Assembly: GCA_003762615.1 (NCBI GenBank)
Contig: RIAZ01000024.1
Coordinates: 23,035-87,034, forward strand
DNA length: 64,000 nt
Direction: 5' to 3'
Source of the DNA: Muribaculaceae bacterium Isolate-037 (Harlan)
Lineage (GTDB): Bacteria; Bacteroidota; Bacteroidia; Bacteroidales; Muribaculaceae
In this document: one piece after another, positions 33,500 to 43,152 of the stretch
Numbering within the stretch: position 1 is the stretch's first letter
Layout of the letters: each line of letters begins with the position of its first letter
Program-made: the position numbers and the translations under genes
Notes under the pieces: generated by a model
What the model saw: the letters and a program-made list of their open reading frames with translations, nothing else
Databases searched by the model: none
What the model was told of the DNA's origin: nothing

Positions 33500-35641
33500 A
33501 TGAATAAATTTATCTTAGGGTCAATTACGGCGATGTCGCTGATGGCATTTGCCGATGAGGTGCAAGGGGGACACGTCAATCCGTTGCTGCACGTATCCGA
33601 TGCGCCTTTTCAAGCTATCCCGTTTGACAAAATCTCTACGGATGATTATGAGAATGCCATATTGGAAGGCATTCGCCTTCACAATGAGGAGCTTGACAAG
33701 ATAGCAAATGCTACCGACGCGCCTACGTTTGAAAATACGGTAGCTCCCCTCGATCGCTCCGGACGCCTGCTTAATGAGGCAGTGCTTGCACTGGGTAATC
33801 TTGATGCGGCACTCGGCGACACCGTTCTAATGAACATCATGACAAAGATGACGCCGATCATATCCGAGCATTCCACCAACATCCTTCTTAATGAGAATCT
33901 TTGGAAAAGGGTGAAGCACGTCTATGAGAATGAGTCGGAGCGTGCGGACCTCTCTCCGGAAGCGCGTCGTCTCATATCGGAGACCTATAGAAGTTTTGCA
34001 GAGAGTGGTGCGGATCTTCAGGGAGATGACCGCGACAAGTATCGCCGTCTGAGCACCGAATTGTCAGACCTTAACGTGCGGTTCAGCCAGAATGTCACAA
34101 ACGATATGGCGAGTCCCGAGCGTCGTCTGTGGGTGAAGGAGGAGGATACTGCCGGATTGCCCGAAAGTATAAAGAAAGCGGCACGTGAGGTGGCGAAAGA
34201 GGCATTGGAGGCGGAAGATAAGGAGGACGATGGGTCTCTCTATCTTTTCACTGTGTTTGCCCCTTCATATCGTCCGTTCATGACATACGCCGACAATAGG
34301 GAGTTGCGTGAGAAACTTTACAAACTTTATAATTCGCGCAACAACGGTGGAAAATACGACAATACGCAGATTCTTAAGGATATCGCCAACATACGCCTGG
34401 AGATAGCGCGTCTGATGGGTAAGAAGAATTTCGCGGAATATCATCTCCAGGGCACTATGGCGGCTACTCCGGCGGCTGTAAACGGTCTGCTTGAGCAGCT
34501 GAGGGAGAGCTACACTGAGCCGATGAAGCGCGAGATTGCCGAGGTGCAGGATTTCGCACGCAGCAAGGTGGGTGATGATTTTGTGCTGATGCCGTGGGAC
34601 TACAGCTATTGGTCGGATAAGCTGAAGAATGAGCGTTATGCCTTCAATGATGAGGATATGAAGCCGTATTTCGAATTAGAGAACACCATTGGCGGAGTCT
34701 TCGGTCTTGCCACACGTCTTTATGGCTATACTTTCAAGGAGAATAAGGATATACCGGTTTATCACCCCGATGTGAAGGCTTTCGAGGTATATGAGCGCGA
34801 CGGCAGTATACTTGGAGTGCTGTATGCCGATTTCTTCTATCGTGCAGGAAAATCTCCGGGCGCATGGATGACGGAGTTCCGCACTGAGACTAAGGATGAT
34901 GCCGGCAATCGCACGCTCCCGCTCATATCCATAGTATGCAATTTCTCAAAACCGATAGGTGATGAACCTGTCCTGCTTACTCCCGATGAGGTGGAGACAT
35001 TCCTTCACGAGTTTGGACATGCGCTTCATGGCTTGTCGGCACAGGCAACGTATGCCTCGTTGAGCGGTACCAATGTATATCATGATTTCGTTGAGCTGTT
35101 CTCGCAGTTTAATGAGAATTATCTGACGGAGAAAGAGTTTCTTGACGGTTTTGCCACCCATTACAAGACCGGTAAGAAGATGCCGAAGGATCTTCTGGAT
35201 AAGTTCCTCCGTGCGCGTCAGTATGGCGCGGCGTATGCCTGTATGCGTCAGCTCGGATTCGGCTATCTTGATATGGCATACCATACGATAGAGGAGCCTT
35301 TGCGAGCAAGTATGGACGGGGAGGCGTTTGAGAAGAGGGCACAGGATCCGGTGCGTGTGTTTGATGCAGTGGAGGGTAGCGTTATATCCCCCTCGTTCGG
35401 GCACATCTTCTCCGGCGGCTATGCAGCCGGATATTACGGCTACAAATGGGCGGAAGTGCTGGATGTGGATGCCTTCGCAGCCTTCAAGGAGCATGGAATC
35501 TTTGATAAGACCACTGCTGACAAGTTCAAGAAAATGCTTCAGAGCGGCGGCACGGTCGATCCGATGGACCTCTATAAGGAATTCCGAGGAAAAGAGCCGA
35601 CGGTAGATGCCCTCCTCATCCGCGACGGCATAAGCAAATAA
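33500..35641 (+). CDS. dcp: M3-family peptidyl-dipeptidase
   Basis: A 713-aa zinc peptidase of the thimet/Dcp group that removes C-terminal dipeptides. The zinc motif is HEFGH at H503-H507 (HEFGHALHGL). Typical Dcp stretches are the N-terminal HVNPLLHVSDAPFQAIPFDKI and the C-terminal FGHIFSGGYAAGYYGYKWAEVLD. A weak N-terminal hydrophobic segment (FILGSITAMSLMAFADEV) suggests export. A possible -7 box TAAATTCG is at 33469-33476. Own terminator follows. Confidence 0.92.
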   Translation: MNKFILGSITAMSLMAFADEVQGGHVNPLLHVSDAPFQAIPFDKISTDDYENAILEGIRLHNEELDKIANATDAPTFENTVAPLDRSGRLLNEAVLALGNLDAALGDTVLMNIMTKMTPIISEHSTNILLNENLWKRVKHVYENESERADLSPEARRLISETYRSFAESGADLQGDDRDKYRRLSTELSDLNVRFSQNVTNDMASPERRLWVKEEDTAGLPESIKKAAREVAKEALEAEDKEDDGSLYLFTVFAPSYRPFMTYADNRELREKLYKLYNSRNNGGKYDNTQILKDIANIRLEIARLMGKKNFAEYHLQGTMAATPAAVNGLLEQLRESYTEPMKREIAEVQDFARSKVGDDFVLMPWDYSYWSDKLKNERYAFNDEDMKPYFELENTIGGVFGLATRLYGYTFKENKDIPVYHPDVKAFEVYERDGSILGVLYADFFYRAGKSPGAWMTEFRTETKDDAGNRTLPLISIVCNFSKPIGDEPVLLTPDEVETFLHEFGHALHGLSAQATYASLSGTNVYHDFVELFSQFNENYLTEKEFLDGFATHYKTGKKMPKDLLDKFLRARQYGAAYACMRQLGFGYLDMAYHTIEEPLRASMDGEAFEKRAQDPVRVFDAVEGSVISPSFGHIFSGGYAAGYYGYKWAEVLDVDAFAAFKEHGIFDKTTADKFKKMLQSGGTVDPMDLYKEFRGKEPTVDALLIRDGISK

Positions 35642-35678
35642 AGAAGTTTTGACAATTTCAATACCTACAGAAAAGAGC

Positions 35679-35718
35679 AATGGGATCCGGCTTTATGTGC
35701 CGAATCCCATTACTTTTT
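35679..35718 (+). terminator. Intrinsic terminator after dcp
   Basis: ATGGGAT/ATCCCAT and inner CGGC/GCCG pair (arms 35679-35691 and 35699-35711), followed by TTTTT. Confidence 0.85.
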
Positions 35719-35827
35719 CGTATAATATAAGAAATGGAAAAAGGCTGCGTAAATTTAAACACAGCTTCAAGTTTGCATTATATGAGATAAATACATAATT
35801 AGGTTATTATATATACAAGTTTGATTG

Positions 35828-37447
35828 CTAAATTTTATACGTCAGCATCAACTGGAAATTCATTTGCTTGCTCTCTATACGGGGGAAATATGTGTACGAA
35901 CCATTATAAACTGAAAAATCATAATTTGTCGTTCGGGTGTATAAATTAATTTGACCTGAAAGGTAAAGCCGCTCCAATAAACGATATCCTACACGTACCT
36001 GAAAATGATTGAATCCAGAATTTGACCCGTCTCCCTGAATGTTAACCGGCGAACCTTCTGGGGTCAGCGACCAGTCGTAATAAGGATCATACCCATGCCA
36101 TGTATATAGCTTGTAGAACTGGTCTTTTATATCCATCAACAGTCGGCCATTAAAGAGAGAGCAATTTAGACCGGCTTTGACTGAAAAACCTGATCCCCAA
36201 TTGTAGTTGCGGTGATAATCACGATAGAAGTCCGTAAGAATACCTCCCAATATTACGGCATTGACATGGACAAATCCGTTCAGGACAACCCCGGTAGTTG
36301 GTTGGTATCGAGCCATCGTACCGGCACCAAGCGATGCCGGTGTGCCGAACTTATAAGGTACCACACATGGAGAAAGCTTGTTTGGACGATCAACCCTTTT
36401 TATAGTGTCGGAATCAAAAAAGTCAAAGTGCTGGTACATGCCGACCGACACGTTCAGATTCTTTTTGTCAAGTATCTCTTTTGACAACAGTCGGCCCACA
36501 ATCTCGACACGGCTCAAAACAGGCTGAGTTTTGACAGCCTGCAACTCCAGGAAGAATGCGAACCAGTCATAGGGAGCTTTTGCATCCTCCGCATATCTGT
36601 CACCGTATTCAATGTCGATATCGGCAACCGCCCCGACTTTAGTCCCTCCGCCATTATTCATAGGTATTAGACAACGTCCTCCAAGCGAGACATCCACGCT
36701 TATTGGAGGAATGCCGAAACGCCTGCCGCTTGTCGTTCTCTTTTTCCATGCGTCACCGGTAACAATTCTGGTGAGTCCGCGCATAGGATTGACAAGGAAA
36801 GCGGCGAACTCCCTGCCGAAACGTTCACCTCCGGTGGCACGGTCATCGGTTATCATATCGGATGTGCGGTAGAGCACCTCACCTATGGCTGCACCTCCGA
36901 TGGGAGTGGCAATAATGTCATTTGTCGACGGGTATTCACATTCCATGAACATCTCCCACATGGCGCTTCCACCTATGGCAAAAAGTTCCGACTGCCAGAA
37001 GTTGAAGCCATTTGACCTGCCGGCATTGAAAAAGAGCGAACCGTTATACGGATGGTCGAACATGTTGGTGTGCAGATGATCGTCGTCCCATTCAAAGCCA
37101 TGTCTGAAGTTCTCCTTTATCGTGTTCCACGAGATATAGGCGTAATGGCCTTTCAACACATAGCGGTCAAAAGCCCATAACCCGATATTGAAGCCTACGG
37201 TCTCGGCTCCCGCCCGCCAGAAATTCTTTTTCTGATGGCGCACGACATCAACGCTGTCAGGCAAGGTTACCCGGCTAACAATCCTGCGGTCGCCAAAGCG
37301 CAATGCACCCGGCGAGTACACAGATCTGTATTCTTCTGATAATATTGTCTCCCCAGTTTCCATTATAGTGTCATTCTGTGCGCCGGCATACAATGCTGAC
37401 ATGTGCGTAAGGACACAAAAGATGAGTATGCGATAAAAGTTGTTCAT
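35828..37447 (-). CDS. DUF3943 protein, probable outer-membrane barrel
   Basis: A 539-aa exported protein with a signal peptide ending near ALYAGAQ. It contains the DUF3943 stretch (NPMRGLTRIVTGDAW, IGGAAIGEVLYRTSD) and ends in a barrel-like strand with a terminal hydrophobic pattern (QMNFQLMLTYKI). Many alternating aromatic strands suggest an outer-membrane beta barrel. Function is unknown. It starts 12 nt after the DUF4249 gene, and so is the last gene of the TonB-receptor operon. Confidence 0.8.
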   Translation of the reverse strand: MNNFYRILIFCVLTHMSALYAGAQNDTIMETGETILSEEYRSVYSPGALRFGDRRIVSRVTLPDSVDVVRHQKKNFWRAGAETVGFNIGLWAFDRYVLKGHYAYISWNTIKENFRHGFEWDDDHLHTNMFDHPYNGSLFFNAGRSNGFNFWQSELFAIGGSAMWEMFMECEYPSTNDIIATPIGGAAIGEVLYRTSDMITDDRATGGERFGREFAAFLVNPMRGLTRIVTGDAWKKRTTSGRRFGIPPISVDVSLGGRCLIPMNNGGGTKVGAVADIDIEYGDRYAEDAKAPYDWFAFFLELQAVKTQPVLSRVEIVGRLLSKEILDKKNLNVSVGMYQHFDFFDSDTIKRVDRPNKLSPCVVPYKFGTPASLGAGTMARYQPTTGVVLNGFVHVNAVILGGILTDFYRDYHRNYNWGSGFSVKAGLNCSLFNGRLLMDIKDQFYKLYTWHGYDPYYDWSLTPEGSPVNIQGDGSNSGFNHFQVRVGYRLLERLYLSGQINLYTRTTNYDFSVYNGSYTYFPRIESKQMNFQLMLTYKI

Positions 37448-37459
37448 GAGGTGGGTGTT

Positions 37460-38446
37460 TTATTGTTTCGGGAATGGTCCCACGATTTTCAATGCGTCGA
37501 TCTCACTTTCCGCAGTGGTGTAGCAACCTAATATCCCGACACCTCCGCTTATGTTTGAATACACCTTGACCGGATCCGCGATCCCAAGATCTATCATGCC
37601 GCCTTGCAGACCCTTGTCGTTGGTACGGTTCATGAGAGCGCTGACCAGATAGTCGTAGTATGCCTTGGAGATAGCATGGAGCCGGAACCTGCGTTTCATC
37701 TGAGTCAGGTTCCATTGGAATGATCCCTTTGGCATCTGCACGATCTCTTTTACGGTGAGGGTATATCTTTCCCCGTCGATCCCTTTGTCTGAGAACGGGA
37801 GACCGTATGGGGAGTATGGCTCCCATCCGGGCAGTGTGGCATGCACTTGGTTAGCCAACTGCTGGAAGACAAGCTCATGCGTGAAGTCACGTTCTCCCAT
37901 CATTATGTCCTTGCGGGGATCCACTGCGTCCCATTGCAGGAAATAGTAGTCTCCATCCCCAATTGGATCGGTAAACGTCACTCTATATGTGAACACGAAG
38001 TCACTGTTGGTGTAGATACTGACAGGTCCCTGACGTGACACCGTGACATCCTCTATCGACACGGAATGAGGCATGATATCGGATGCGGTTATTGTCTTAT
38101 CCATGAAGGTGGTGTGAAGACCAACCTCATCTCCGGGTCCTACCTTTACATCCGATATGTAGAGATTCCTTTCCGTATCATAAGTCATGCCCTCTTTCTT
38201 CTCGGAATTGACAATTATATCTATGTCAAGCCCCTTGACGTATGTACGGTCATTATGGATGTCGGAAAAGAAATATGTGCGTGTGGCCATGACCTGAACG
38301 GTTGAATCGGGAGTTACAAGGGAATTTAGAGTAAGGAGATTTTCCCCGTCCTCATCCCTGTAGCTGTCCATATCAACCTCATGATAACAGGATATGAGCA
38401 GCATCGGAAGAACCGATATTGATGCGTATATGGATTTATTTCGCAT
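37460..38446 (-). CDS. DUF4249 lipoprotein
   Basis: A 328-aa lipoprotein with lipobox LLISC at C20. DUF4249 proteins are regularly encoded next to TonB-dependent receptors in Bacteroidetes; visible features are LLTLNSLVTPDSTVQVMATRTYFFSD and the beta-rich body. The start at 38446 is chosen because it places the lipobox correctly and lies 2 nt after the receptor stop; the frame runs further upstream into the receptor gene. It may act with the receptor on the cell surface; the ligand is unknown. Confidence 0.85.
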   Translation of the reverse strand: MRNKSIYASISVLPMLLISCYHEVDMDSYRDEDGENLLTLNSLVTPDSTVQVMATRTYFFSDIHNDRTYVKGLDIDIIVNSEKKEGMTYDTERNLYISDVKVGPGDEVGLHTTFMDKTITASDIMPHSVSIEDVTVSRQGPVSIYTNSDFVFTYRVTFTDPIGDGDYYFLQWDAVDPRKDIMMGERDFTHELVFQQLANQVHATLPGWEPYSPYGLPFSDKGIDGERYTLTVKEIVQMPKGSFQWNLTQMKRRFRLHAISKAYYDYLVSALMNRTNDKGLQGGMIDLGIADPVKVYSNISGGVGILGCYTTAESEIDALKIVGPFPKQ

Positions 38447-38448
38447 AA

Positions 38449-40737
38449 TCAGAAAATATAGGTGTATGAGACAGAAGGTATGACAGGAATGAAACTCAAG
38501 GTCTTGAAAGCGCGGTGCCATCCGGACGGACGGTCTATCACATTATTCTCGTTGTCCTTCTTTATGGTTATCGCGTTCATACGGCAATAGGCGTTGTAGA
38601 GACTGAAATTCCAGATTCCGGAATTCCCGTTCTTATAAGTCTTGTGAATGCTCATGCCGAGGTCAAGACGGTGATAGGCGGGCATGCGGACATTGTTTCT
38701 TGAGGGATAATAATCTATGCCGTCGATTTCATTGCCATAACCCGGAGGTCCAACCGTAGGAGCATCCGGGAACTGACTGCCGGGGATGTCATAGTTATAC
38801 ATGGAGAGAGTGAGCCTGTTGCCTGTCATGTATGTCCAGCCGGCATTGAACTCTATACGGTCGTTGAGCTTGTAGTTTGCATTTATGTTTATCTTATGCC
38901 GGTTGTCGAATTTCGCCGGGAACTTCATTCCCTGATTCAACTCGTCAAACTTACGCCAGTTCCACATGAGTCCGTATCCTATGGATCCGGTGAACTTGCC
39001 CGCTTCTTTTGTGAGACTGAAATCCACGCCGTAGGACCATCCTTTTCCGGAGGTGAGTTTCTCCTCCCATGTGAGTCCAGGATTAAGCACCGACACGCCT
39101 TCACGGTATTCGAGCAGATTCCTCATATCCTTGTACCATCCTTCCACCGAAAAGTACATGCTGTGTGGAAGATTGCCGTATAATCCGATGGAATACTGGT
39201 CGCTCCGCAGAGGCTTGAAGGTGGCGATAACTGGTTGCCACAGGTCTGTCGGAAGATTTATGTAATTGTTCGATACCTGCTGAACATACTGGCTCATTCT
39301 CGCATAGCTTGCCTTGACGCTGAAATCCTTGCCCAACGCAACCTTCACCGAAGCGCGTGGCTCCAATGCCGTAAATGTCTTTGACTGTATGTTATAGGCA
39401 GAGAACCTTAACCCTAAATTGAGTGCCACAATATCATGGAAATTTAAAGTGTTGTCGGTATACGCCGAATATTCATTGGCTTTGGCATGCGGACTGTCGT
39501 TGCCGTCGGTTGAACCTTTGCCGTCGGAGAAGAACTCGTTGCGCAACCCCTCGGGAAGATAGTCGTGCCGCACGTATTCCACACCTGCCCTTGTCCGGAA
39601 TACCTTGCTGAAATCTGCAATATAGTTCGCCCTCGCACCTAAATCAGCGATACTGTTTTCTGTCCGGCTTTTGTTGTAGCCGTATGTGTCCGGCTCGTCC
39701 ATGTCGGTCTGGTATTCCCTCTCCTGTCGGTATGTGGAACTGTATCTTGAAAAATAGACCGAGGCATTGATAGTGCCGGGACCGATATGATAATCGAATG
39801 CTCCCAATATGCCCCAATTGCCCCAGGACAGGCGGTTGACATCCTCGTCAAAGAAGCGCGTGTCAGATTGCGTGTCATCCGGTATAGGTTTGCCGTCGGG
39901 ACCAACGATGAAACTTTCATTTTCACCTTCGAATTCGCGGAGTCCAATTTTTAGATGGTCATGTCCGTAATATCCAACTATATATGCCGAGGCATTATAA
40001 TTGAATTTATGGTCAATCCGCACGTTGAAGTCGGTGAAATCATATCCGGCAATGTGTTTCTTACCCTTTTTCTTCTCCACAGCGTTCATTATGGCCAATG
40101 TAGGGATAGAGATGACATCTATCCACGAGCGTCGGATGCCGACTGTGAATGCCGTCTTGTCTTTTATGACCGGTCCGGTGATAAAGGCATTTGCACTCAA
40201 CAGCCCCAAAGTAAAACGACCATGAAATTTCTCGAAGTCGGAACGCTTCATCGCGACATCCGTGATCGAGGATATCCTGCCGCCATAACGCGACGGGAAA
40301 GCCGCCTTGTAGAAATCAACCCGGCTGACAGTCGGTACATTGAACGATGAGAATATACCTCCGAGATGGCTTACGTGATAGAGCGGCAGACCTTGATAAA
40401 GGAAAAGGTTCTGATCGTTGTCGCCACCCCTGACGAACAATCCTGTAAAGCCCTCCACACCTTGAGATACGCCAGGCAGAGTCTGTAGGGTTTTCACTAT
40501 GTCTGGCTCGCCGAACATAACGGGAAGATTGGTGATCATCTTGTTGCTGAGTGAGACACGACCCATTTCCGCAGCTTTCAGATTACGGTCCGCGCCGTAG
40601 CCTCTCACCTCGACTTCTTTCAACTGATGTACGGCTCCGAGAGTATCCGCCGCTATGGAATCAGTCTGCGCAAACGAGGAAATGCCGCTTGACAACACAA
40701 GCGACATTGCAATGGCATATTTGCAAATATCATTCAT
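38449..40737 (-). CDS. TonB-dependent outer-membrane receptor
   Basis: A 762-aa receptor with a signal peptide (IAMSLVLSSGISSFAQ), then a plug domain starting LKEVEVRGYG (TonB-box-like region) with LPGVSQGVEGFTGLFVRGG, and a 22-strand-type barrel ending SYTYIF. It lacks the N-terminal carboxypeptidase-like repeat found in many such receptors. The start overlaps the preceding lipoprotein stop by 4 nt. The substrate cannot be read from the sequence. Confidence 0.92.
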   Translation of the reverse strand: MNDICKYAIAMSLVLSSGISSFAQTDSIAADTLGAVHQLKEVEVRGYGADRNLKAAEMGRVSLSNKMITNLPVMFGEPDIVKTLQTLPGVSQGVEGFTGLFVRGGDNDQNLFLYQGLPLYHVSHLGGIFSSFNVPTVSRVDFYKAAFPSRYGGRISSITDVAMKRSDFEKFHGRFTLGLLSANAFITGPVIKDKTAFTVGIRRSWIDVISIPTLAIMNAVEKKKGKKHIAGYDFTDFNVRIDHKFNYNASAYIVGYYGHDHLKIGLREFEGENESFIVGPDGKPIPDDTQSDTRFFDEDVNRLSWGNWGILGAFDYHIGPGTINASVYFSRYSSTYRQEREYQTDMDEPDTYGYNKSRTENSIADLGARANYIADFSKVFRTRAGVEYVRHDYLPEGLRNEFFSDGKGSTDGNDSPHAKANEYSAYTDNTLNFHDIVALNLGLRFSAYNIQSKTFTALEPRASVKVALGKDFSVKASYARMSQYVQQVSNNYINLPTDLWQPVIATFKPLRSDQYSIGLYGNLPHSMYFSVEGWYKDMRNLLEYREGVSVLNPGLTWEEKLTSGKGWSYGVDFSLTKEAGKFTGSIGYGLMWNWRKFDELNQGMKFPAKFDNRHKININANYKLNDRIEFNAGWTYMTGNRLTLSMYNYDIPGSQFPDAPTVGPPGYGNEIDGIDYYPSRNNVRMPAYHRLDLGMSIHKTYKNGNSGIWNFSLYNAYCRMNAITIKKDNENNVIDRPSGWHRAFKTLSFIPVIPSVSYTYIF

Positions 40738-41198
40738 TGTTTAGCAAAACGTAGGATCAAACCTTGGTTGGCATGATGAAGAAGAGGATCACCTGTGAAC
40801 TCGGCATCATATTTGTATTCCACTCCTTTGATGTCAGTATCTCCCTTGAATCCCATGAGATCAGAGACAGTAGTAAACGAGGATGATTCTTTGGACGTGG
40901 GGAATCCATCAATCGTGACAATTGTGGTATAGGTCGGGTTAGAAGGATGCACGAACTGATCCGGATCTTTGTCCGGGCTCAGATTGGCATCCAACAGTTT
41001 GGACGATAGGGTGACCGAACGCACAGACGTCACATTCTTACCATCAAGTGTGACCGTCAGTTGACTCCCTGAATACACTCCGTCCCGGTAGCTGAAAGAC
41101 TCAGTTACAGAATCAGGCTCATTGTGACAACTTGGAAATATTAGAAAAAGTATTCCTAGAAGGACAATAGACTGCGAAATAGAAAAAAATTTTTTCAT
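40734..41198 (-). CDS. Small lipoprotein leading the TonB-receptor operon
   Basis: A 154-aa lipoprotein with signal ILFLIFPSC (lipobox Cys at residue 24). The body has a SYRDGVYSGSQLTVTLDGKNV pattern reminiscent of short DUF4925-like surface lipoproteins, but the family is not certain. It overlaps the receptor gene by ATGA, so it is translationally linked and probably helps bind the receptor's substrate. No clear promoter box was found upstream. A 20-nt palindrome ATGTTACATTAATATAACAT (41215-41234) lies there. Confidence 0.75.
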   Translation of the reverse strand: MKKFFSISQSIVLLGILFLIFPSCHNEPDSVTESFSYRDGVYSGSQLTVTLDGKNVTSVRSVTLSSKLLDANLSPDKDPDQFVHPSNPTYTTIVTIDGFPTSKESSSFTTVSDLMGFKGDTDIKGVEYKYDAEFTGDPLLHHANQGLILRFAKQ

Positions 41199-41372
41199 TG
41201 GTTATGCTTTTGATATGTTACATTAATATAACATAATAACTAGCTAAATTGTATTTTTTTACAACTACTTAACAATCGTGTATGTATTTTGTTCAGAGAA
41301 TCATCCTTATTGGGTAATATAAAATTCCTGAAGCTTGCTTTAAAAACAGTGGCTTGAACATGCTTCTTATTA

Positions 41373-41399
41373 ACACGAGTTCGGGATAAAAAATCCTCA
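41373..41399 (+). repeat. Left terminal inverted repeat of the IS982 element
   Basis: Pairs with 42496-42523 over about 27 nt with a few mismatches and a one-base gap; the innermost TCCTCA/TGAGGA also matches. Confidence 0.8.
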
Positions 41400-41427
41400 T
41401 CAGATTGCCAATATACAGGCATAACAT

Positions 41428-41462
41428 ATCGGGCAGCCTTACACGACTGCCTGATTGTTTTT
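41428..41462 (+). terminator. Terminator-like hairpin at the left end of the IS
   Basis: ATCGGGCAG/CTGCCTGAT (one G-U pair) followed by TGTTTTT, oriented against transposase transcription. Confidence 0.6.
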
Positions 41463-41478
41463 ATATGATTATGATGCT

Positions 41479-42398
41479 TTATTGCCAGATTGCGAGTTGA
41501 CCGTCAGATGGGTCAACCTCAAAGTCAAAATTGACTTCCGGTTTGACAGCGAAAAAGCAGTATGCGCCCATCGCAGCAAGCAGATTCATCAGGAAGTTGA
41601 GGATGTTGCGATGCCGGGTATGCACAAGCCGGGCAACATTCTTGAGCATATCGTTAATGGACTCGATTATACTCCTTTTGCGCAGCATGATTTTGTCATA
41701 TAGAGGCATCAGCCGCTGCTTCATATTTGAACGGAGACCGGTCACTATATGGATGCCATCGTCGAATAGCTTTCCGAAAAGAGATTGGGAGATATATCCT
41801 TTGTCAGCATACAGTTTGCCGAAAAACTTGTCTGTAAGTACATCAAACACAGCTTCGTTGCGGTCATCCACGTTTGCCTTGGTCAGAACGAAGTTGACAA
41901 TCTCGCCATTTTCGTTACATAGCAGATGCAACTTGAAGCCGACATACCACCCCATCGTGCTTTTCCCTTTTTCGGCTATACCTTGAAGATCTTCATGTTG
42001 AACTGGCGCTTGTTGTGGATGACAGGGATACATGTGCTGTCCACAAAACTTATGCCCGAACATTCTCCGAAACATGCGAGTCTAAGGAACATGGTCAGTG
42101 CCACAAAGCAGCGGGGCATGACTTCCACAAAGCGGTTATAAGAGAATGTTTGTGGGAAAAGATCCCGCCAATGCCGGCAGACGCATCAGAGATAGTAATG
42201 TTTGAAATTGCGGTAGCTGTTGAAGTGAAAACAGATCAGGATTGTGATGACTTCCGAATCGGACATCATGCACTTACGCTTACGTTTTGGAGTGTCTTTT
42301 GAGGCGGGTAGGGCGTTTTTTGACATCTCAACTTCAAATTCTTTGCAGAAATCGTCTGCAATACAAAAAAATTCACTAACTTTATCCTTGGTAATCAT
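41479..42398 (-). pseudogene. IS982-type transposase, broken by a stop codon and a frameshift
   Basis: The first 70 codons (MITKDKVSEFFCIADDF..., SDSEVITILICFHF, NFKHYYL) are the family N-terminus and end in an in-frame TGA at about 42186. Beyond it the same frame continues with recognisable transposase (WRDLFPQTFSYNRFVEVMPR, GISFVDSTCIPV, RQFNMKIFK) to a second break near 42000, where one base is missing. The frame then shifts to GIAEKGKSTMGWYVGFKLH and runs to the normal end. DDE-type residues are present (VDST, ADKGYIS), but no full protein can be made. Confidence 0.9.
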
Positions 42399-42458
42399 GA
42401 TATATGGTTTATTGTTTTAGTATCTCTAAATTATTAAATATCAATGATATTGCCAAAC

Positions 42459-42496
42459 GAAACGGCAACTTTTTCAAGCTGCCGTTTCAATTTTTT
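42459..42496 (+). terminator. Terminator-like hairpin at the right end of the IS
   Basis: GAAACGGCA (42459-42467) pairs with TGCCGTTTC (42480-42488), followed by AATTTTTT on the + strand. Confidence 0.65.
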
Positions 42497-42523
42497 GAGG
42501 ACTTCCTTATCCCGAACTCGCGT
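42496..42523 (-). repeat. Right terminal inverted repeat of the IS982 element
   Basis: Reverse complement begins ACGCGAGTTCGGGATAAGG and matches the left repeat. TATTA follows directly as candidate target duplication. Confidence 0.8.
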
Positions 42524-42560
42524 TATTAGGTCTTTGGAAAGAGGTGCGAAAATACATTCG

Positions 42561-42746
42561 TCAATCAGGAATGCCATCTAAAAAGTAACCATTTTGTCTT
42601 GAACGTTCCAGAACTTTACGAACTCTTTCTTTAGCCTTAGGGTCATACTGCACCCCACGCTGTTTTGCGGCTTCTGTCGCTAAACGATTAAAACGTTCGG
42701 CGGCTTCCCCTGTCAGCACAGGAATAACTATCTGAGGTAATGCCAT
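42561..42746 (-). CDS. Hypothetical small protein
   Basis: A 61-aa soluble frame starting MALPQIVIPVLTGEAAERF, followed by a charged helix (AKERVRKVLERSRQNGYF). Similar short proteins with an N-terminal VIPVLTGEAAERF stretch seem familiar from Bacteroidales, but no function is known. It lies just outside the IS right end, in the same direction as the GLPGLI genes. No Shine-Dalgarno was seen. Confidence 0.6.
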   Translation of the reverse strand: MALPQIVIPVLTGEAAERFNRLATEAAKQRGVQYDPKAKERVRKVLERSRQNGYFLDGIPD

Positions 42747-42807
42747 AACGGTAAATGTTAATTGGTTGATATAAAAACGGATTTATAAATCCGTTTGTTG
42801 TATTTGT

Positions 42808-42996
42808 TTAGAACTTGTGTATGATTTTATAGAATTTCGATACACCATTCCCTGCGAGAAGAATGAAATCCTGATGTTTCTCAATTCCTCTCGGATCAAA
42901 GAAATTATATTTATAGCCCACTTTCAATTGGGGATTCTGCGCCATCGCTGCAAACACAACAGCAAATAGCATTATTACTAAATTTAACTTTTTCAT
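42808..42996 (-). pseudogene. Truncated GLPGLI-family gene remnant
   Basis: A 62-codon frame with a signal peptide (LNLVIMLFAVVFAAMAQ) and an N-terminal part that parallels the intact gene upstream: KVGYKYNFFDP and ILLAGNGVSKFY against EVSYNYKHFHR and ILLANAVSSKFF. It then ends KIIHKF, with the whole GLPGLI core missing. The 43 nt around its start codon are identical to the intact copy, so it is a tandem duplicate that lost its 3' part. It could still make a short exported peptide. Confidence 0.75.
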
Positions 42997-43026
42997 TTTC
43001 TTAGAGATATTGAGATTGACAGCTTG
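42984..43026. repeat. 43-nt direct repeat, copy 1
   Basis: Identical to 43944-43986, 960 bp away. It covers the first codons and the leader of the truncated GLPGLI gene. Confidence 0.95.
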
Positions 43027-43152
43027 TTTATAGGGCTACATAACTGAAAACGACAGAGGAAACATCCGGAAAGACGAGCGAAATTTAACAAGTTATTTTT
43101 TGAAGATTACTTAAAATAGGATTTATACTTTTATATTTACTCAATCAGCGAC

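Larger units (their letters stand above)
41373..42523 (-). mobile_element. IS982-family insertion element, decayed
   Basis: About 1.15 kb with imperfect terminal inverted repeats beginning ACACGAGTTCGGGATAA (left) and, on the opposite strand, ACGCGAGTTCGGGATAA (right). The sequence TATTA directly flanks both ends (41368-41372 and 42524-42528), a plausible 5-bp target duplication. The single transposase gene is broken by a stop and a frameshift, so the copy cannot move on its own. It separates the TonB-receptor operon from the GLPGLI/BlaI operon. Confidence 0.8.

Noticed and set aside
34946..35680. 244-codon - strand frame over dcp
   Set aside because: Antisense to the zinc-motif part of dcp; no own promoter.
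41240..41422. 60-codon - strand frame at the left IS end
   Set aside because: It runs across the inverted repeat boundary, and its peptide is partly the translated repeat.
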